From: a virus
DNA length: 59,532 nucleotides
Reading direction: 5' to 3' (one strand)
Virus record (IMG/VR): IMGVR_UViG_3300030294_000037
Location: 1 to 59,532 of that record
Made by a program: the position numbers and the translations under genes. Positions 6,481-13,635 of the stretch are shown here, piece by piece (within the stretch, counting starts at the first letter, position 1; each line of letters begins with the position of its first letter). The notes beneath the pieces are model-generated. The model had not been told where the DNA came from and ran no database searches. It saw only the letters and a program-made list of their open reading frames with translations.

Positions 6481-7068
6481 ATGCGCGCAAATGAACTGAC
6501 CACGTACACCCGTGGAGACCTGACTATAAGCAGCCCGGACGAAGGCGTGGTGCTGAAGCTGGCAACCCTGGCCATCGCCGCGGCGCCGGCCATTGCGGAA
6601 AGCGGAATCCCCGCCATCGGCGAGTACTGGCCTGGCGAAGGCGGCGTGAACGGCGGGCTGTTCCCGCGCGGCGACAAGCCCTACTACCTGATCGTCCCTA
6701 CCGGCATTGATGCCGAAGCCACGCACGAGTGGGGCGGTTATGGCGACGAGCTTAACGGCGCCAACAGCCCGTGGGACGGCCAAGCAAACACGGCGGACCT
6801 GGTCGGTGTTGACACCTCACACCCGGCAGCCCAGTTCTGCGCGGCCTTCGAACGTGACGGGCACAAGGACTTCTACCTGATGGCTCGCCGTGAGGCGTCC
6901 TTCCTCGAAATCACCGTGCCTGACGTGTTCACCCAGGCGTACCACTGGACGAGCTCGCAGCGCTCCGCCAACATCGCCTACACCATGGACTTTGAAGTTG
7001 GCTGGCTCTTCAACTTCGTCAAGCTCAACGAGCGGCTCGCGCGCCCTGTCCGCAGAAAGTTTATTTAA
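6481..7068 (+). CDS. DGR target protein 3 (A)
   Basis: A 195-residue protein carrying VR3 (6956-7056) at its C-terminus. ATG 6481 follows AGGAGCATCC. The body contains the DUF1566-like pattern IGEYWPGEGGVNGGLF and WDGQANT; the C-terminus reads YHWTSSQRSANIAYTMDFEVGWL...RLARPVRRKFI. The N-terminal region includes an Ala-rich segment (LATLAIAAAPAIAESG) that is too short and polar for a clear membrane anchor. Orthologue of 58268-58861 in B. Immediately followed by avd, typical for DGRs. Confidence 0.9.
   Translation: MRANELTTYTRGDLTISSPDEGVVLKLATLAIAAAPAIAESGIPAIGEYWPGEGGVNGGLFPRGDKPYYLIVPTGIDAEATHEWGGYGDELNGANSPWDGQANTADLVGVDTSHPAAQFCAAFERDGHKDFYLMARREASFLEITVPDVFTQAYHWTSSQRSANIAYTMDFEVGWLFNFVKLNERLARPVRRKFI
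6956..7056 (+). repeat. DGR variable repeat VR3 (A)
   Basis: 101 bp aligned to the template. Changes only at template A positions, including GAT to GTT in the otherwise invariant FEDGW segment. Confidence 0.95.
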
Positions 7069-7088
7069 TCATTCAATTCTTCATTCAT

Positions 7089-7104
7089 GGGCGCGGTAGC
7101 GCCC
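7089..7104 (+). repeat. GRNA-loop hairpin downstream of VR3 (A)
   Basis: GGGCGC-GGTA-GCGCCC, 33 bp after the end of VR3. In B the same place has GGGTGC-GATA-GCACCC: a compensated C-G to T-A pair, with the loop still GRNA. DGR target sites are known to need a DNA hairpin with a GRNA loop downstream of the VR, and this fits. Confidence 0.7.
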
Positions 7105-7125
7105 TCGCTTTTCAGGAGTCCAGGG

Positions 7126-7479
7126 ATGGCGCTGCATACGGATTTGGAAATCCACAAGGTGGCCGAGGAGTTGCTCGGGCTTTCGCTTGACCTGGTGCGC
7201 AATATCCCGCGCGACCTGAAACAGGTTGTCGGGGCAAAAATCCGGGACGAGTGCCTGCAGGTCCTGGTACTGATCGGCCGGGCCAACATGACCCGGGACA
7301 AGCTGCCCCACATCAACCTCCTGCTCGAAAGCATTTGGATGCTCAACTACCTGCTGCGCGCCCTCACCAACCGAGGGTTGATCAGCAAGGGGCAGCACGC
7401 CAAAGCAATGATGATGACGGCCTCAATAGGCCGCCAGGCCAACGCCTGGAAGAAATCCGCAACCGCGCCCGCTGCTTGA
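7126..7479 (+). CDS. avd: DGR accessory protein Avd (four-helix bundle)
   Basis: A 117-residue, all-helical basic protein of the Avd/23S-rRNA-intervening-sequence-like family (LEIHKVAEELLGLSLDLVRN; IRDECLQVLVLIGRAN). Avd forms a pentamer that binds the reverse transcriptase and the template RNA and is needed for mutagenic homing. ATG 7126 is preferred for its Shine-Dalgarno (AGGAG); an in-frame ATG at 7087 overlaps the hairpin. It lies between target 3 and the template repeat. Nearly identical copy in B (58919-59272). Confidence 0.9.
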   Translation: MALHTDLEIHKVAEELLGLSLDLVRNIPRDLKQVVGAKIRDECLQVLVLIGRANMTRDKLPHINLLLESIWMLNYLLRALTNRGLISKGQHAKAMMMTASIGRQANAWKKSATAPAA

Positions 7480-7753
7480 GGGTCAAGGCCCTCTTGCCTG
7501 TGCGCCAAATCTGGTCGAGCCGCTGACCTATGGGTCACCGCCACGCGCAAAAACAGATACCGCCGGTCTAAAGCGTCCGCGTAGGTCTGGCGCAGTTTCC
7601 AAGCTGATCGGCTCCGCCTTCGGCTTGGCGATGTAGATAGCTCGACAGGTCGCAGCGCTCCGCCAACAACGCCTACAACATGGACTTTGAAGATGGCTGG
7701 CTCAACAACAACGACAAGAACAACGAGCGGCTCGCGCGCCCTGTCCGCAGATT
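7480..7753 (+). ncRNA. Template-repeat RNA region (avd-TR spacer plus TR)
   Basis: The 171-nt spacer between avd and the TR is non-coding yet differs at only about three positions from B. It contains TGACC-TATG-GGTCA and a CCAAGC/GCTTGG pairing. In studied DGRs the TR is transcribed with flanking sequence that the reverse transcriptase and Avd bind; here the flank is probably upstream. RNA ends are not defined. Confidence 0.55.
7651..7753 (+). repeat. DGR template repeat TR (A)
   Basis: 103 bp, rich in AAC triplets (AACAACAACGACAAGAACAAC). It encodes the invariant scaffold seen in all VRs with Asn at diversified positions. All five VRs in the window derive from this sequence by A-only changes. 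It overlaps the start of the reverse transcriptase reading frame. Confidence 0.97.
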
Positions 7754-8850
7754 TAAGTGTTGCTCCCTTCCAGTTTGAGGATCTCGTCCAGGCTTACTAC
7801 GACTGCCGCCGCAACAAGCGGAATTCAGCGAGCGCCCGGCTATTCGAGAAAGACATGGAGATCAACTTACTGGAGCTGCACGACGACCTGATTGCCGGCA
7901 CATACCGGCCAGGCCGATCCATCTGTTTCGTGGTGACCCGGCCGAAAGCTCGCGAAGTGTGGGCAGCAGCCTTTCGGGACCGCGTCGTCCACCACCTGCT
8001 GTACAACCATGTGGCACCGCGCTTCTACGCCAGCTTCATAGCGGACAGTTGCGCATGCATTCCAGGGCGCGGCACGCTGTACGCCGCCAAGCGCCTTGAG
8101 TCGAAGATCCGCAGCGCCTCGCAGAACTGGTCAAAGCCGATCTTCTACCTCAAGTGCGACCTGGCCAACTTCTTCGTCGCCATCGACAAGGCGGTGCTGC
8201 GCAAGCAGTTGGAAGCCAGGATCACCGAACCCTGGTGGCTGGCCCTGGCCACGCAGATCCTCATGCACGACCCGCGCGAGGATTACGAGACCCGCAGCCC
8301 AGCGCACCTATTCAACCGTGTACCGCAGCACAAGCGCCTGGTGGCACAGCCTGCTCACCTCGGTCTGCCGATCGGAAACCTGTCGTCGCAGTTCTTCGCC
8401 AACGTCTATCTCGACGCCCTGGACCAGTTCGCCAAGCACCACCTGCGCGCCAAGCACTACATCCGCTACGTCGACGACTTCGTGTTCCTACATGAGTCGC
8501 CACAGCAGCTCAACCAGTGGCTGGCTGAGGTCGAAGAGTTCCTGCCCAGGCTCGGTGCCAAGCTGAACCCCACCAAGACGATCCTGCAGCCCGTGGATCG
8601 CGGCGTCGACTTCGTTGGGCATGTGATCAAGCCTTGGCGGCGCTCGACTCGCAAGCGGTCGCTTGCCCAGGCGCTGAAGCGAACCGCTGCGGCGCCGGCC
8701 GAGGATCTGCGCGAGACAGCCAACAGCTACTTCGGCCTGCTCAGCCAGGCCAGCCATAGCCACAAAGACCGGGCAGCACTCGCCCGCGTCGTGCTGAAGC
8801 GCGGCAACAGCGTCAACGCGGCGCTGACCAAGACCTACCAGAAGAAATAG
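7693..8850 (+). CDS. DGR reverse transcriptase
   Basis: About 385 residues. Reverse transcriptase domain with the catalytic YVDD in IRYVDDFVFL, and the DGR-type motif 4 LPIGNLSSQ (SQ in place of the SP usual in other retroelements). An N-terminal AAPFRDRVVHH-like segment (AAAFRDRVVHHLLYNH) also fits the class. It makes error-prone cDNA from the TR, misincorporating at A. The reading frame runs open through the TR; the first ATG at 7693 lies inside the TR with a poor ribosome binding site, so the true start is uncertain. RT homology begins at about 7754. Confidence 0.93.
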   Translation: MAGSTTTTRTTSGSRALSADLSVAPFQFEDLVQAYYDCRRNKRNSASARLFEKDMEINLLELHDDLIAGTYRPGRSICFVVTRPKAREVWAAAFRDRVVHHLLYNHVAPRFYASFIADSCACIPGRGTLYAAKRLESKIRSASQNWSKPIFYLKCDLANFFVAIDKAVLRKQLEARITEPWWLALATQILMHDPREDYETRSPAHLFNRVPQHKRLVAQPAHLGLPIGNLSSQFFANVYLDALDQFAKHHLRAKHYIRYVDDFVFLHESPQQLNQWLAEVEEFLPRLGAKLNPTKTILQPVDRGVDFVGHVIKPWRRSTRKRSLAQALKRTAAAPAEDLRETANSYFGLLSQASHSHKDRAALARVVLKRGNSVNAALTKTYQKK

Positions 8851-8892
8851 CCCACCTTTTTTACCGAATCACGCTAAACGCGAGGATCCCCT

Positions 8893-10941
8893 ATGTCCGC
8901 ACAACAGAAGAAACACCCCTTCGATTTCAAAACCCAATACGGACTCGGCTTCAACCCTCAGGACGATGAGATCGTTGTCGACTTCTTCTGTGGTGGTGGC
9001 GGTGCCGGTACCGGGCTGGAAATGGGCCTGGGCCGCGCGGTGAACGTGGCGAAGAACCACAGCCCGCAGGCCATCAGCATGCACACCGTCAACCACCCAG
9101 GCGCCCAGCACTTCACCACCGACGTGTTCGAAGGTGACCCGGACGCCGAGTGTGGCGGTAAGGCCGTAGGCTGGTTCCACATGTCGCCGGACTGCACGCA
9201 CCACTCCCAAGCGGCCGGCGGCCAGCCGCGCAAGCGCGAGATCCGCAACCTGTCGTGGATCGGCCTCAAGTGGGCAGGCATAAAGCGCCCCCGGGTGATC
9301 AGCCTGGAAAACGTGAAACAGATCCTGCAATGGGGCCGCTTGATAGCCAAGCGTGACAAGGCCACCGGCCGCGTGGTGAAACTCGGCGGCGAGATTGCAG
9401 CACCTGGTGAAGTTGTGCCGGTGGGCCAGCAGTTCCTGATCCCTGACCCGAAGCAGCGCGGCCGCACATGGCGCCGCTTTGTAGCCCTGCTGGAAGCCAT
9501 GGGTTACGTGGTTGAGTGGAAGGTGATCAAGGCCTGCGACTTCGGCGCGCCAACCAGCCGGGAACGCCTGTTCATGATCGCCCGGTGCGACGGCCAGCCC
9601 ATCGTGTGGCCGGAGCCAACCCACGCCAAGAACCCTACCAATGGCCAGCAGAAGTGGAAAACCGCTGCTGACTGCATCGACTTCACCGACCTGGGCAAAA
9701 GCATCTTCGGCCGCAAGAAAGACCTGGCACCGGCCACTCTGCGCCGCGTAGCCAAGGGCATGAAGAAGTTCGTTATCGACAGCGCTGCCCCGTTCATTGT
9801 GCCGATCGCCAACTGGTCAGGGCTGACAGTGCAGTCGGCCGATGAGCCGCTGCGGACCATCACCTCCTACCCGAAGGGCGGCGCCTTCTCGGTGGTCAGC
9901 CCGGTGATCGCACCAGCAACCCACCAGGGCAGCGACCGCATTAATGACCCGCTTAAGCCGCTGCCGACGGTGACCTGTGCCAACCGTGGCGAACTGACGC
10001 TGATCAGTCCAGTCATGGTCGGTGCGGGCGGCCCGGTGTACGCCGGGCACCCGGTATCAGCAGACCAGCCGATCGGCACTCTTATGACTCGCAGCCATCG
10101 CGCCGTCGCATCGGCCTGCATCGTCCAGGCCGGGCACGGCGAGGGCTCCGGCGCAAACAAACGGCGCTCCCACGGGGTGAACGATATATGCGGGCCGATC
10201 GGTACCGTTACAGCCAGCGGCGGCGGCCAATCCATCAGCACCGCGGTGATGATTCAGGCCAACGGCGGATTCAATACCACGCACGCCAAGGGCATGCACG
10301 AACCCATGACGACGGTCACCAACACCGGAAGCCAGCAGCAACTGGCGGTGGCGAACCTGGTGCACCTGCGCGGCAACTGCGATGCACGGGACGTGAACGA
10401 CCCGCTGCACACCGTCAGTGCCGGCGGCCAGCACCACGGGCTGGTGAGCGCATTCATGGAGCGGGCATTCGGCGCCAGCGTGGGCCAGGGCCTGGATGAT
10501 CCGGCGCCGACCATCACTGCCGGTGGCGGCGGCAAGAGTTCCCTGGTATCGCTCACACTGTCGCCAGAGCATGAAGCCGGCGCCCTTCGCGTCGCCGCCT
10601 TCCTGATCAGCTACTACGGCACCGAGAACACAAGCGCCTGTGACGCGCCAGCACCGACCATCACCACCAAGGACCGCCTCGCAATGGTCACCGTAATGGT
10701 GAAAGGCACGCCATACGTGATCGTCGACATCTGCTTACGGATGCTGAAACCGACTGAGCTGTACAAGGCCCAAGGGTTCCCGGCCGACTACATCATCAGC
10801 CACGGCGCCGACGGCAAGCCGTTCACCAAGACTCAGCAGGTGCACATGTGCGGCAACAGCGTCAGCCCACCGCCGATGGCTGCGCTGGCACGCGCCAATG
10901 ACCCATGGCGAATGGCTGAGCGTCAGGCGGTTGCAGCTTAA
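8893..10941 (+). CDS. Phage C5 cytosine DNA methyltransferase with repeated recognition region
   Basis: A 682-residue C5-methyltransferase. Motif I DFFCGGGGAGTG (about 30), motif IV with catalytic Cys in MSPDCTHHS (about 98), motif VI LENVKQI (about 137), motif VIII SRERLFMIA (about 220) and motif X CGNSVSPPPMAAL at the C-terminus. Between about 300 and 610 are eight imperfect repeats around DP-PTIT/TVT, presumably forming target-recognition segments. Methylates cytosine in DNA, probably protecting phage DNA from restriction. Motif IV reads PDC rather than the usual PC(Q). ATG 8893 follows GAGGATCCCCT. Confidence 0.88.
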   Translation: MSAQQKKHPFDFKTQYGLGFNPQDDEIVVDFFCGGGGAGTGLEMGLGRAVNVAKNHSPQAISMHTVNHPGAQHFTTDVFEGDPDAECGGKAVGWFHMSPDCTHHSQAAGGQPRKREIRNLSWIGLKWAGIKRPRVISLENVKQILQWGRLIAKRDKATGRVVKLGGEIAAPGEVVPVGQQFLIPDPKQRGRTWRRFVALLEAMGYVVEWKVIKACDFGAPTSRERLFMIARCDGQPIVWPEPTHAKNPTNGQQKWKTAADCIDFTDLGKSIFGRKKDLAPATLRRVAKGMKKFVIDSAAPFIVPIANWSGLTVQSADEPLRTITSYPKGGAFSVVSPVIAPATHQGSDRINDPLKPLPTVTCANRGELTLISPVMVGAGGPVYAGHPVSADQPIGTLMTRSHRAVASACIVQAGHGEGSGANKRRSHGVNDICGPIGTVTASGGGQSISTAVMIQANGGFNTTHAKGMHEPMTTVTNTGSQQQLAVANLVHLRGNCDARDVNDPLHTVSAGGQHHGLVSAFMERAFGASVGQGLDDPAPTITAGGGGKSSLVSLTLSPEHEAGALRVAAFLISYYGTENTSACDAPAPTITTKDRLAMVTVMVKGTPYVIVDICLRMLKPTELYKAQGFPADYIISHGADGKPFTKTQQVHMCGNSVSPPPMAALARANDPWRMAERQAVAA

Positions 10942-11168
10942 ACGCGCTCTGCAATCAGCCTGGTCCCCACCTCACGCCCAGCGACCTGCGCCAGGCCACG
11001 GTCGACATAGGTTCGGTCACCCGCAACAACAGGCACTACCACTTCACCACCACGCTTTATCTCGACGTTGATACGCCAGGTCTCCCGGCCCTCATCGTCC
11101 TTGTCGCATTCCATGTAGTTCCAAACCTGAAAGCCTTCGATCTCATCGTAAATATCGTGCTTGGTCAT
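10938..11168 (-). CDS. Hypothetical small protein on the opposite strand, 76 aa
   Basis: Acidic to neutral soluble protein (MTKHDIYDEIEGFQVWNYMECDKDDEG) starting at ATG 11168 after GGCAGGA; ATG 11180 is an alternative without a ribosome binding site. Its stop overlaps the methyltransferase stop (shared TTAA), so the genes converge with no spacer. Oriented against the operon like several other small genes here, suggesting an independently acquired gene. Function unknown. Confidence 0.55.
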   Translation of the reverse strand: MTKHDIYDEIEGFQVWNYMECDKDDEGRETWRINVEIKRGGEVVVPVVAGDRTYVDRGLAQVAGREVGTRLIAERV

Positions 11169-11239
11169 GGTCCTGCCCATTTATAGGAAGGGGTCATCGT
11201 AGCACCACACCCCGGGCATGGCCCGGAAGGAACTCCTGA

Positions 11240-11515
11240 ATGAGTAATTTGAACCAGTCCAAGGAAGATCTCGACGCCGTGCTGCACTGGCGCAGCAAGC
11301 ACGCTCAGGCGATCCGCGAGCGTGACGCACTGCAGGTTCTGCTGACCGCAGCGGATGAACGGGCGGATATGCTGGAGGGGTTGCTGCTCCAGACAAACGA
11401 GTTGCTCTATGAGATCCAGGGTGACCCGGGAGCGGTGCCGTCTTCGGAGATTGATGCGATTCGCGGTGAGGTGTTTACCGCACTCAAGCCAGCGGAGGGT
11501 GGTGGCGATGAATAA
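11240..11515 (+). CDS. Hypothetical coiled-coil-prone protein, 91 aa
   Basis: ATG 11240 after GGAAGGAACTCC. Largely helical, with a possible coiled coil at about 8-60 (Leu, Glu, Asp, Arg rich). The stop overlaps the next start (ATGA), so it is probably translated together with the PAPS-reductase-like gene. No domain recognised. Confidence 0.6.
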   Translation: MSNLNQSKEDLDAVLHWRSKHAQAIRERDALQVLLTAADERADMLEGLLLQTNELLYEIQGDPGAVPSSEIDAIRGEVFTALKPAEGGGDE

Positions 11516-12281
11516 CCCGCGCATTGTCTGCCAGTTCAGCTGCGGAGCTGCCTCGGCGGTGGCCACCAAGCTGGCGCTAGCTCAATACGGCGCCACGCAT
11601 GACGTGCAAATCATCAATGCGTTCTTGGCCAATGAGCATGAAGACAGCCGGCGCTTTCTGCTGGACTGCCAAGCGTGGTTTGACCAGGACATAACTCAGC
11701 TAAAGGACGAGAAGTACGACGCGGACATCATCCAGGTGTTTCGGCGCGAGAGGTTCATGAAGGGCCGAAACGGAGCGCCCTGCACCAAGCTTCTGAAACG
11801 TCGCCTGCTCGATGCATGGAAGCAACCGGGCGACGTAATGGTGTTCGGCTACACCGCCGAAGAGGTTGACCGCCTGGATGACTTCAGGGACCGGAACCCT
11901 GATCGCCCCGTTATTGCCCCTCTCATTGACGCGGGCCTGGGAAAAGAGGACTGCAAGGCTATGGTTATGCGGGCTGGAATTGTACTTCCGATGATGTACC
12001 GACTCGGCTATGACAACGCTAACTGCATCGGCTGCGTAAAGGGTGGAGAGGGCTATTATCGAGCGATTCGCGAGGACTTCCCTGAGCAGTTCGAAGAGCT
12101 TTGCAAGGTTCAAGACGAGCTTGGACCAGGAAGCTACCTCCATCGCAACCGCGACACCAATGTGCGGTTTTCCCTGCGCAACCTGGGCGATGGCCCTGTG
12201 CGGCGTAATGAGAAAATCCCTTCCTGCTCGTTCTTCTGCGAGATGGCCGAGGCCGATATCGCTCAGGAAGATCAGCCATGA
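11508..12281 (+). CDS. PAPS-reductase-like PP-loop protein
   Basis: A 257-residue adenine-nucleotide alpha-hydrolase-like protein of the phage phosphoadenosine phosphosulfate reductase type. PP-loop variant FSCGAASAV at about 10-18 (classical SGGxDS lacks its Asp here). Paired cysteines (NANCIGC and PSCSFFC) could hold a metal or Fe-S cluster. The relation to DndC-like sulfur or nucleotide chemistry is possible but not shown. It follows the DNA methyltransferase, so a role in nucleic-acid modification is an inference. ATG 11508 overlaps the preceding stop. Confidence 0.75.
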   Translation: MNNPRIVCQFSCGAASAVATKLALAQYGATHDVQIINAFLANEHEDSRRFLLDCQAWFDQDITQLKDEKYDADIIQVFRRERFMKGRNGAPCTKLLKRRLLDAWKQPGDVMVFGYTAEEVDRLDDFRDRNPDRPVIAPLIDAGLGKEDCKAMVMRAGIVLPMMYRLGYDNANCIGCVKGGEGYYRAIREDFPEQFEELCKVQDELGPGSYLHRNRDTNVRFSLRNLGDGPVRRNEKIPSCSFFCEMAEADIAQEDQP

Positions 12282-12346
12282 AAGCTCAACTACCCGCCTA
12301 CTGCTGGTGCCTGCTGGCACTGGCACTGGCACAACTGATTTGCTGA
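12278..12346 (+). CDS. Tiny hydrophobic peptide, 22 aa
   Basis: MKAQLPAYCWCLLALALAQL plus two residues. ATG 12278 overlaps the previous stop (ATGA) and has AGGAAG upstream. Essentially one membrane helix. Translational coupling and ribosome binding site support expression; function unknown. Confidence 0.4.
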   Translation: MKAQLPAYCWCLLALALAQLIC

Positions 12347-12354
12347 GGTGATTT

Positions 12355-12588
12355 ATGAAAACTGAAGTTGGCGATGGGCTCCAAAAGCATATTTGTGAAG
12401 AATCAAATCGTTTGCGCAACATGGCAAATATGTACGCAGTCCAATACGCGGAAAGTGACGACCCAGCCGATAAGGCGAACTACACCCGCTACAGGTTTGC
12501 GGCAGACGAAGTGCAAAAGCTGCATGCGCCGACCTGCAATGTTCTTCACGCACTCGAAGCGCAAATACCGGACAAGGTGAAGCCATGA
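12355..12588 (+). CDS. Hypothetical protein, 77 aa
   Basis: ATG 12355 after GAGGTGATTT. Helical, charged, with a CN-H-L-HALEAQ segment near the C-terminus. It overlaps the next gene by 4 bases (ATGA). No domain recognised; a typical accessory gene of the rightward operon. Confidence 0.6.
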   Translation: MKTEVGDGLQKHICEESNRLRNMANMYAVQYAESDDPADKANYTRYRFAADEVQKLHAPTCNVLHALEAQIPDKVKP

Positions 12589-13058
12589 CCACCAACCAAA
12601 CGATTGACGGCGTGCCGCGTGAGCTGCTGGAGAACTTCGCCAGCTATGCCGAAGGATCTGCAAGCGGTGAAGTACAACTGTGGGTTAGGAAGCTACGCGC
12701 CCTACTGGACAAGACCGATGCCGGAATATCGGCATCTACTCAAAAGGTGGTTCCCTTAAAGTTGCTGATAGACCTGAGCAAACCACTGGTCGAAGACGTA
12801 GATTTGCATGCGCGGATTAGTGCCCGCAATGAACTGCGCGATCTTCTAGGTGATGATGGTGTATGGGTCGCATCGGCGCCGTCTGTACCTTTCGAGCAGC
12901 ACCTGAAAGTCATAAGCGGATCAGAGCAGCCCGCTCCGGTAGCGGTGGTGCTGCCTGAGCGCCGCGAGCCTACCCAGGACAATCCGTACTTGAGCGATGC
13001 CGACCGCGAATGGAACGCCTGCGTCGACGAGCTGAAACGCCTCAACCCCTCTCTGTAA
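12585..13058 (+). CDS. Hypothetical phage protein, 157 aa
   Basis: Soluble; ATG 12585 overlaps the upstream stop. N-terminal half helical (GVPRELLENFASYAEGSASGE...LRALLD), a Pro-rich linker at about 115-135, and a short C-terminal SDADREWNACVDEL helix. The opening resembles phage proteins annotated only as hypothetical. Last gene before the block of opposite-strand cassettes. Confidence 0.65.
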   Translation: MTTNQTIDGVPRELLENFASYAEGSASGEVQLWVRKLRALLDKTDAGISASTQKVVPLKLLIDLSKPLVEDVDLHARISARNELRDLLGDDGVWVASAPSVPFEQHLKVISGSEQPAPVAVVLPERREPTQDNPYLSDADREWNACVDELKRLNPSL

Positions 13059-13078
13059 CCCATCCCCCTTCAAAGTCA

Positions 13079-13092
13079 GCCGCTATAGCGGC
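13079..13092. repeat. 14-bp palindrome, copy 1 of 3
   Basis: GCCGCTATAGCGGC, within a 19-bp match (AGTCA plus the palindrome) to copy 2. Left border of the first opposite-strand cassette. Confidence 0.85.
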
Positions 13093-13109
13093 TAGCTACA
13101 TATGGAATG

Positions 13110-13250
13110 TCAGTTCTTCGGCTTCTGAGAGATCCCAATGACCATAAAGACGATACCGGGGATCCAGATACCGGGGATCGAGGTGGCCAGGCCCACTGCT
13201 AGAAATGACGCGCCCACAATGAACATTGGTCGTTTGATTGTGTTTTCCAT
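13110..13250 (-). CDS. Small membrane protein, 46 aa (cassette 1)
   Basis: MENTIKRPMFIVGASFLAVG... with a WIPGIVFMVIG segment: two short hydrophobic stretches separated by a Pro-Gly turn. ATG 13250 is preceded by GAGGGTG. Paralogous to 14413-14556 (shared P-x-F/L, GLA, P, WIPG-V-MV-G pattern). The upstream sequence (TATGGTTAAATG...TTCTTAA) also resembles that of the paralogue, suggesting each carries its own promoter. Flanked by direct repeats of a 14-bp palindrome. Function unknown; possibly an envelope or exclusion peptide. Confidence 0.65.
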   Translation of the reverse strand: MENTIKRPMFIVGASFLAVGLATSIPGIWIPGIVFMVIGISQKPKN

Positions 13251-13297
13251 AACTCACACCCTCCATTAAGAATTTTTCACATTTAACCATAGAGTCA

Positions 13298-13311
13298 GCC
13301 GCTATAGCGGC
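13298..13311. repeat. 14-bp palindrome, copy 2 of 3
   Basis: GCCGCTATAGCGGC followed by AAGGA, between the two opposite-strand cassettes. Confidence 0.85.
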
Positions 13312-13322
13312 AAGGAGAGGCT

Positions 13323-13553
13323 CTACGGCGCAAATTCACCCAGGCTTTCGCGAGCTGTTGGGATCGCGTACTCAAGCAACTCTAAAGGGACATCCTGCTC
13401 GAACAAAGTCACTTCAAAGCGCAGCGTTTCGTCGTTCCTGAATATCTCAAAGATCATGTCGTTGCCGCGCCAGCACTCAATCCCCAAGCCGTCATGCCCT
13501 CTTGTCACGTCTGAGGCGGTAAAAAACGTGTATTCAACTCCGTGTACGACCAC
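13323..13553 (-). CDS. Hypothetical protein, 76 aa (cassette 2)
   Basis: Acidic soluble protein (VEYTFFTASDVTRGHDGLG; FEQDVPLELLEYAIPTA). GTG 13553 is chosen because GGGAGGTG lies at good spacing. Bounded on both sides by the GCCGCTATAGCGGC palindrome. It points against the operon, so expression would need its own promoter. Resembles small immunity-type proteins in size and charge, but no family recognised. Confidence 0.55.
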   Translation of the reverse strand: MVVHGVEYTFFTASDVTRGHDGLGIECWRGNDMIFEIFRNDETLRFEVTLFEQDVPLELLEYAIPTARESLGEFAP

Positions 13554-13609
13554 GTCGCACCTCCCTATCTGAGGTGGCAACGATACCTCTCACCTCTACG
13601 AATTTGATA

Positions 13610-13623
13610 GCCGCTATAGCGGC
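13610..13623. repeat. 14-bp palindrome, copy 3 of 3
   Basis: GCCGCTATAGCGGC followed by AAGGAC, which acts as Shine-Dalgarno of the next plus-strand gene. This is probably the original leader, with the other copies being duplications. Confidence 0.85.
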
Positions 13624-13635
13624 AAGGACGAAGTC

